Positions 57,740 to 64,000 of a stretch of 64,000 nt of DNA are shown here, in pieces. The number at the start of each line of letters is the position of its first letter. The stretch's first letter is position 1. The DNA is from Metridium senile (Eukaryota > Cnidaria > Anthozoa > Actiniaria > Metridiidae). The notes under the pieces were generated by a model that had not been told where the DNA came from, ran no database searches, and saw only the letters and a list, made by a program, of their open reading frames with translations. The position numbers and the translations under genes are program-made. The stretch spans positions 9,326,250 to 9,390,249 of the forward strand of contig OX459107.1 of the NCBI GenBank assembly GCA_949775045.1, read 5' to 3'.

Positions 57740-58348
57740 ATTATTTTGTCATGGAAGCTATTTTAGGGCATCATAGGCATACATCTAAACACAATCGACA
57801 AGAGCATGGAGGTTATTTTTAGGATATCATGGGCATACATCTAAACACAATCGATAAGAGCATGGAGGTTATTATTGAGATATTATGGGCATACATCTAA
57901 ACACAATCGACAAGAGCATGGAGGTTATTATTAGGATATCATGGGCATACATCTTAACACAATCGACAAGAGCATTGAGGTTATTATTGAGATATTATGG
58001 GCATACATCTAGACACAATCCACAAGAGCATGGAGGTTATTATTGAGATATCATGGGCATACATCTTAACACAATCGACAAGAGCATTGAGGTTATTATT
58101 GAGATATTATGGGCATACATCTAAACACAATCGACAAGAGCATGGAGGTTATTATTGAGATATTACGGGCATACATCTTAACACAATCGACAAGAGCATG
58201 GAGGTTATTGTTAAGATGTTATGGGCATACATCTAGACATGACAAGCCAAGGTGCTTACAACCATTATTTTTGTCAAGAACATGGAGGTTATTGTTAGGA
58301 TGTCATAGGCATACATCTAAACACAATCAACAAGAACATGGAGGTTAT
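57740..58348. repeat. 56-57-bp minisatellite, ~10 copies, just past the NCAPG stop
   Basis: Units contain GGGCATACATCTAAACACAA, TCGACAAGAGCATGGAGGTT and ATTATTGAGATATTA. It starts about 90 bp after the NCAPG stop codon in the minus sense and may be part of its 3' UTR. Confidence 0.9.
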
Positions 58349-58434
58349 TTACATTCATTATCAAAATCTCCATTATATGTGTCGAACCGTTTTGAAATGG
58401 GCTGTACAGTTATCGTAGATAAAACATATTTCAG

Positions 58435-61400
58435 TTAGAAAACCGCATTTTCCTTGTCGGAAACTTCACTGTCAGAAAGGTCCAGCTTCGATACAATTGC
58501 AGAGATACTTTTAGCGTTCCTGTAGAAAAAGAAATACAAGAATGAAGAACAATAAATTTCAGGTACAAATCGGTACACAGTGGGTGGGGGATGGGGCAGA
58601 TATTATAACTCAAATTTGTTTGATTTGAATTACAATAGCTATCCTCCAAAAACAGAAGGCATTATGGTTATTGTGAATCTACCTTTTCGGGCGGGGTCTC
58701 TTTGATGATGACAACATACTGGAAGTGAATAATACATTATTAATACAAGGACTATTAGAATGGTAGAACAAATTATAATTGTAAAGCACATTGTGACTAT
58801 ATGGAACGCGCTGAATTATCAACATCACCAAAATCTTTATTCTCATCATCTTTTTTAAATGATTGTCCATTTTCATCACTATCGTCATTATTATAATCTT
58901 CTTTTCGTTATCAACGTTATTGGCTAGATTATAGAATACCCCGTCACTTATTAACTTATTTTGTTTTTAAAAATTATGTAAGATTTCAAAATGATGCTAT
59001 TAATGATCCAAAATAGTGCAATTAACATAATAATAGAATCTATTGTGTTATTTGGTCGTTCTCAAAGAGTGCCGCTACTTGAATTTGTATAGTGACGGGG
59101 TATTCTATAATTGCTCCACGTTATTTATCAACACAATCATTCTCATCGTCGTTATCATCATTTACCATAACAGATGCCCATGACCATAATTATTATCACA
59201 ATCATCACTACTGACCACCATTATTATCACCATCATCACTACTGACCACCATCATTATAATCATCACGTGCGCCTAGGAAAGGCTTGGGTAAACGCTATA
59301 GAATTTATCATTATGTCATTTATCATTATTATTTATTATCACCATCATCATCATCGGTAATAACTGTTATTACAGTTATATGCAAATGATTTTGAACAAT
59401 GTGTTGAAGTCGAGGCTTTTGGGCGAAAACAATAGGTTTGCCCGAAAGCCTCGATTTGAATCCATTGTTTGAAATCATTTGCATATAACTGTAATAACAG
59501 TAATTGCAAAGATTCCGTATATACCTGGTGGTTAGTTTAGAAGCAGTAGTGTGATGTTTTCTTGTTCGTGTAGCCTTGGATTTAGGTGTTTTAGTAGGCA
59601 ACTGTTCTTTATCATTCGCTTGTGTCGCCAGTCTCTCTAAAGGAAAAAGAAAGAAATATATTTAAGATAGAGAACAACATCAGCAACAACTCACTTCAAA
59701 TCGTTTATATTAAATCGGCAAACACGCTTACACACTTACACCTAATTGCAAGAATGTTGTCCTGACTTTTGTAATTTAGTGGGAAAGGAATTAATTAAAA
59801 AACAAAAGAAGATCACTCAAGCTGAACTCTTTCTTTTGTTATTCCTGATATTCCTTTGTTACTAAATTACTTAATATGTTCTTTTTTCATATAACAACAT
59901 TCTTGCAAGTAGGTGTATATGAAAAAAACCGTTTTATGTTAATTGTTAAACAAAATCCAACCAGCCAATCAACCAACCAAATAAGCAATGCGCAAACAGA
60001 CAAACGAACAAAAGAAACAAACAAAGAAGAAAACAGATCAATAAACAACCAATCAACGAGCAGCAGGAAAACAAACAAGCAAATTAACAAACAAACACAC
60101 AAACTAACAAACAAACAAACCACACACACACAAACAAAACCCTAAACTAAAGCAACTAAAGCAAACAAACAAATACAAATACAAATTAACAAACAATACA
60201 AATACACAAACAAACAGCAACAAATAAAAATACACACACAAAAAAAAACAAGCAAACAAAAGCAACAAATAAACAAAAGCAAACAAACAAAACCACAAAT
60301 AAACAAACTAAACCTTCAAAAAACAAACAAACAAAAGCAAACAAACAAATACACACACAAATAAACAAACTAAAGCAACAAACAAACAAAAAGAAACAAA
60401 CAAACAAACGTACCATTGTCTTGGATATTATCTGTATCGGGACAGTTCGAGTTGTCTTTGAGTCTGTCTGACTGGTTACTTCCATCTGTAGCTGTTGTGA
60501 CATCATCATTAGTATTATCAGCAACAGCATCATTGCTACCAGACTCTTCCTTCTCTTGGCTAGATGTTAATGATGAACCATCATCGGTATCATTACATCT
60601 GGTCTCCTGTTGTTCTTCACTGATGGCAGCTTCTAAATTAAAACACAAGGAAATTAAAAGAATAGATTAGATAAATATATGAATGTATAAATGAATGTAG
60701 GATAAATGAACGAGTATATAAATTATATAAATAAACGAATATATGAGCAAATAAATGAACAAATAATAAATAAATAGATGAATAAATAAATGAATAAAAA
60801 AATAAACAAAACATAAAATGAATAAATATATGAATAATTAGATAAATATATAATAAATCCTTTTCCAACTTATATTATTTATTTGTAGTCTTATTCACTG
60901 CAACATAAATAAATGAATGAGAAAATAAATGAATATATAAATAAATATATTCATGAATCAATAAATAAACAAATAAATAAATAAATAAATAAGCAAACAA
61001 ATAAAAAAATAGATAAGGAAATAAATAGGTAAATACATAAATAAATACATTTTTGGATTATATTATCTCTAACTTACGCTGGTTTGTTGTGTCCATTTGG
61101 TCAAGAGTCTTCTGAAACTTGTCTAACAGTTTAGTACAAGCACTGTCTTCCACAGCCTACAATAAAACAACAGAGTAATCAAACACTGCTATCTCTCCTG
61201 ACTCGCTACTAATTGGCTTAGTTTGTAAAGCGCCCGACTACAGTGTGGGAGGTGCGGCGTGTGCTTCTTGTCCATACTAATATTCAAGGTCTTATTATAA
61301 ATAATTAAGGAGAAGGTGCTGCCTTTGTTATTACATCTGCAAATTAAATGGCTAGAGCAACAAATCTTCTCGGATAAAGATTTTATAGTCCAGACAATCT

Positions 61401-63845
61401 ACAGATTTTTTTGGGTCCAGTCCAAACAAATTGCAATAGAATTTTTCTCACTGTAATTATGTTAGGATAGGTGTCCTATATCTCAACACACATTGTATTG
61501 TATAGGAGGGGATTATAGGAGGATCACAAAAGAACATACACCACTATTTGATAAATAATAGGGCAAGGAGCTCCTGTTGGTGTGGTCTGACAGGGCCAAC
61601 TGTCATGGTGCCAAGTCAATGTAGGAACCCTGTCTTTGTACAAAGGAAAAACGAAATAGATAAATAGATAGATAAGGAAGGGGCGCTAAAAAAAACCCAC
61701 ACTACAAGTCAGGGAAAGTAGGTTATAAACTTTCATCATCACTATTGACATCAAATAAAAGAAAAAACAAAACAAAAAAGACAGACAGACAGACAAACAA
61801 ACGAAAAATATCGAAACGAACAAACAAACAAAGACGAACAAACAAAAAGACAGATAAACAAATTAAACAAACGAACACGCAAAAACAAACGGGCAAGCAA
61901 ACAAAAAAAAAAACCCAGACGAACAAACAAAAAAGACAGACAAACAAACAAACAAAAAAAAAAACAAACAAACGTACAAACAAATGAACAAACAAAAAGA
62001 CAAACAAACAAACAATAAAAACAAACAAACAAAAAAGTAAGTGAATTGTATAATTTTAGTTAGTTTATTATTACTCGTCTACATTACCTGGAATAGTTGG
62101 TATGCCAGTACTTTAAGATCACCAATACTTGTCTGGTCACAGCTGTCTAGGTCAAGTAAAGTAAGAACCTTACACAGTACCCTGGTACCAGGGGCTTGAG
62201 TATCAGTAAGGATCTCATTGGCTACCTTTAAAGCTAACGCAACATGACTACAACCCTGTACAAAGAATAAGGAAGTGAGCAAGTGAGTTAGTCAGTAAGT
62301 TAGTAAGTACATAAATAAGTATGTAAATAAGTAAGTTAGTAAATAAGTAAGTGAGTAAGTCAGTTAGTAAGTACGTAAATAAGTAAGTTAGTAAATAAGT
62401 AAGTCAGTTATTAAGTAAATACGTAAGTTAGTAAGTTAATAAGTAAGTTAGTAAGTAAGTGAGTAAGTAAGTAAATAAGTAAGTGAGTAAGTAAATAAGT
62501 AATTAAGTAAGTTAGTAAGTAAATAAGTAAGTAAGTGAGTAAGTAAATAAGTAAGTTAGTAAGCAAATAAGTGAGTTAGTAAGCAAATAAGTGAGTTAGT
62601 AAGTAAGTAAATAAGTAAGTGAGTGAGTTAGTAAGTAAATAAGTGAGTTAGTAAGTAAATAAGCAAGGTAGTAAGTAAGTGAGTTAGTAAGTGAGTTAGT
62701 AAGTAAATAAGTAAGTAAATAAGTGAGTTAGTAAGTAAATAAGTAAGTAAATTAGTAAGTAAATAAGTAAGTAAGTTAGTGAGTAAGTAAATAAGTGAGT
62801 TAGTAAGTAAATAAGTAAATTAGTAAGTAAATAAGTAAGTTAGTGAGTAAGTAAAAAGTGAGTTAGTAAGTAAATAAGTAAGTGAGTAAGTAAGTAAGTA
62901 AATTGTAAGTAAATAAGTAAGGATTTACCTCTGTAGAATTGGCTGTTGAGTTGTTAGTAAGATGTCTGCTGTTAGTCAGTTCTATCAATAGCTCTGCTAC
63001 ATTGTTACTATTGATTGATGCAAGAGGTGAAGATGATGGAGCACTGAACAATGTTTTAAGGATAGGAATGAAAGCCTCTTCTACAAGCTCTTGGTTAGAC
63101 CTGAATAGTTCATAATGAAATCATTATTATCATTATTATTATCATTACTGACATCATTAACACCATTATCATCATTACCATAATGATTGTCATCATAAAC
63201 ATCACCATCGTCATCACCACCACCATAACCGCCATCAATATCACCTCCACCAGCATCATCATTATTACCACCCACCATCATAATCATCACCACCACCACC
63301 ATCATCATATCACCCACCCAACCACCATCATAATCATCACCGCCACCACCATCATCACCACCACCACCATCATAATCATCACCACCACCACCACCATCAT
63401 ATCACCCACCCACCATCATAATCATCACCGCCACCATCATCACCGCCGCCACCATCATCACCACCATTATAATCATCACCACCATTATAATCATCATCAC
63501 CATTATATTCATCATCACCACCACCACCCACCATCATAATCATCACCACCACCACCATCATCATTATCACCACCACCATCATTATCACCACCACCATCAC
63601 CATCATTATTATTATCACCACCACCACCACCAGCATCAATATCAAAATAAAATGCTATCTTACCTTGAAGCAAAAGCAAAGACAGGAAGAAACACTCCAA
63701 TACAATGCCTCAAGTTACCATCTTCCTCAGTGGTAGGGTTGTACCAGAGAAGAACAAGACGGGATAATAACTTGGCGCTCAATACCCTTCCAGACAGCAG
63801 CAGTTTAGCAAGACCTTCAGCTGCTACATTCCTAATGTCATTGCT
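58435..63845 (-). CDS. NCAPG: Condensin complex subunit 3 (CAP-G), C-terminal part; 5' exons outside window
   Basis: Eight exons: 63664-63845, 62929-63100, 62088-62255, 61078-61156, 60414-60632, 59525-59636, 58683-58697, 58435-58519; phases join cleanly to TAA. NCAPG is the HEAT-repeat subunit of condensin I that helps compact mitotic chromosomes. The frame encodes NDIRNVAAEGLAKLLLSGR, SAKLLSRLVLLWYNPTTEED, NLRHCIGVFLPVFAFASR and ELVEEAFIPILKTLFSAPSS, then SPLASINSNNVAELLIEL. These match the conserved C-terminal HEAT region of animal NCAPG. After exon 61078-61156 the tail is acidic, Ser/Asp/Asn-rich (DDGSSLTSSQEKEESGSNDA), then basic (TPKSKATRTRKHHTTASK, RPRPKR), ending SDKENAVF. About 344 codons are present, roughly the last third of the protein. 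Gene is not related functionally to its neighbours. Confidence 0.88.
58590..58677. mobile_element. Fragment of TIR element family D with unexpanded 21-bp unit
   Basis: Shares TTTGATTTGAATTACAATAG and CAGAAGGCATTATGGTTATT with 47144-47518, but has one repeat unit and no C/A run. It lies within an NCAPG intron, 6 bp from the 15-nt exon donor. Confidence 0.7.
58683..58697 (-). CDS. NCAPG: 15-nt microexon of NCAPG
   Basis: Acceptor TCATCAAAGAG, exon coding for the RPRPKR stretch, donor GTAGAT. Phase 2 in and phase 2 out fits both neighbours, and the basic sequence fits the tail. An acceptor 2 nt earlier would break the frame. Confidence 0.55.
58928..59111. mobile_element. TIR element, 184 bp
   Basis: ATTATAGAATACCCCGTCAC at the left and GTGACGGGGTATTCTATAAT at the right, inside an NCAPG intron. 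Confidence 0.72.
59360..59503. mobile_element. Foldback element, ~144 bp
   Basis: TGTTATTACAGTTATATGCA pairs with TGCATATAACTGTAATAACA. The arms extend through AATGATTTTGAACAATG and CGAGGCTTTTGGGC. Confidence 0.8.
59737..59918. mobile_element. MITE family B, copy 3
   Basis: TACACCTAATTGCAAGAATG against CATTCTTGCAAGTAGGTGTA, with GATCACTCAAGCTGAACTC inside. Confidence 0.78.
59940..60410. repeat. (AAAC)n-rich tract
   Basis: Degenerate AAAC/AAAAGC/ACAC repeats directly before the donor of NCAPG exon 60414-60632. Confidence 0.88.
60660..61055. repeat. (AAAT)n/(GAAT)n tract
   Basis: Degenerate tetranucleotide repeat between NCAPG exons 61078-61156 and 60414-60632. Confidence 0.85.
61740..62040. 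repeat. (AAAC)n/(AGAC)n tract
   Basis: AAAC repeats with ACAG patches just before the NCAPG exon 62088-62255 donor. Confidence 0.88.
62272..62925. repeat. (AAGT)n tract, ~650 bp
   Basis: AAGT with AAAT, GAGT and TAGT variants (for example GTTAGTAAGTAAATAAGTAA). Fills the intron between NCAPG exons 62929-63100 and 62088-62255. Confidence 0.93.
63110..63640. repeat. (CAT)n/(CAC)n tract
   Basis: Fills the intron between NCAPG exons 63664-63845 and 62929-63100. Grades from CAT/ATT triplets to CAC/CAT. All long frames are artefacts. Confidence 0.92.
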
Positions 63846-64000
63846 CTGTCAATAGAAACAGTGTATGAATGCTTTAGTATTTTACTTAAGCCTGGTTTTC
63901 ACTTGCGTCAGAATCAGAGTCATCTTGAGACGAATTGAAAACCAGAAAATGGAGTTGGAATTGGAATCATAAGAGTGTTATAAGAGTGCAAGGATTCCAT

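Larger units (their letters stand above)
55481..58434. other. Intergenic region between REEP and NCAPG
   Basis: Expected to hold the REEP promoter and the NCAPG 3' end. It contains a ~160-bp direct repeat marked by AAACTCAGG and GTTGAATTTT (55775 and 55953), the family B MITE at 56382-56612, a TIR element at 56702-57060 and the 56-bp minisatellite. Short frames have no recognisable domain. Confidence 0.6.

Noticed and set aside
61205..61265. tRNA-like motif GGCTTAGTTTGTAAAGCGCC
   Set aside because: Only an A-box-like segment is present; no B box at the expected spacing and no second copy.

Overview
The window is nuclear DNA from an animal. Genes are split into many short exons with GT-AG introns, large AT-rich introns are full of microsatellites and small inverted-repeat elements, and the recognisable products (CAP/SCP secreted proteins, a HEATR4-like HEAT protein, a REEP membrane protein, condensin subunit NCAPG) are metazoan. 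The transposon style (many foldback elements, a truncated L2/CR1-like LINE, pogo/Tigger-like ends) and the linked CAP genes suggest a marine invertebrate. A cnidarian is my best guess, but that is inference. All five genes lie on the minus strand, so they read from high to low coordinates.

Layout, left to right. (1) 1-10.2 kb (leader exon at 11.03 kb): the 5' part of CAP gene 1, running off the left edge. It has a signal-peptide exon, three CAP domains, Pro-rich linkers and a tandem array of five near-identical 75-nt linker exons. (2) 11.76-21.3 kb (leader exon at 23.19 kb): CAP gene 2, complete and paralogous. It encodes signal peptide, CAP, linker, CAP, linkers with two microexons, a Ser/Thr/Ala/Pro mucin-like exon and a divergent GAPR-1-like CAP domain, for 683 aa. 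The two genes share leader exon, signal exon, intron phases and several intron repeats, so they arose by tandem duplication. (3) 23.2-24.8 kb: intergenic repeats. (4) 24.80-37.76 kb: a 13-exon HEAT-repeat gene, HEATR4-like, 1172 aa; its introns hold large minisatellites, two of which carry many copies of the CRE palindrome TGACGTCA. (5) 37.8-41.7 kb: intergenic. (6) 41.69-55.48 kb: a REEP1-4-type gene, 12 coding exons, 321 aa, with a 5'-truncated LINE in one intron. (7) 55.5-58.4 kb: intergenic, with a foldback element and a 56-bp minisatellite. (8) 58.44-63.85 kb: the C-terminal exons of NCAPG, whose 5' part lies beyond the right edge.

Exon joins for all five genes were derived by hand from GT/AG sites and reading phase. 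For CAP gene 2, the HEAT gene and REEP the summed coding lengths are exact multiples of three with open frames throughout, which supports the models. The genes show no shared pathway: secreted CAP proteins, a probable cytoskeletal/ciliary HEAT protein, an ER-shaping protein and a mitotic condensin subunit are simply neighbours. Nearly everything else is simple-sequence DNA, minisatellites and non-autonomous transposons. Most long open frames in the window, such as poly-Ser, poly-His, poly-Phe and repeated MDGW, are reading-frame artefacts of these repeats.
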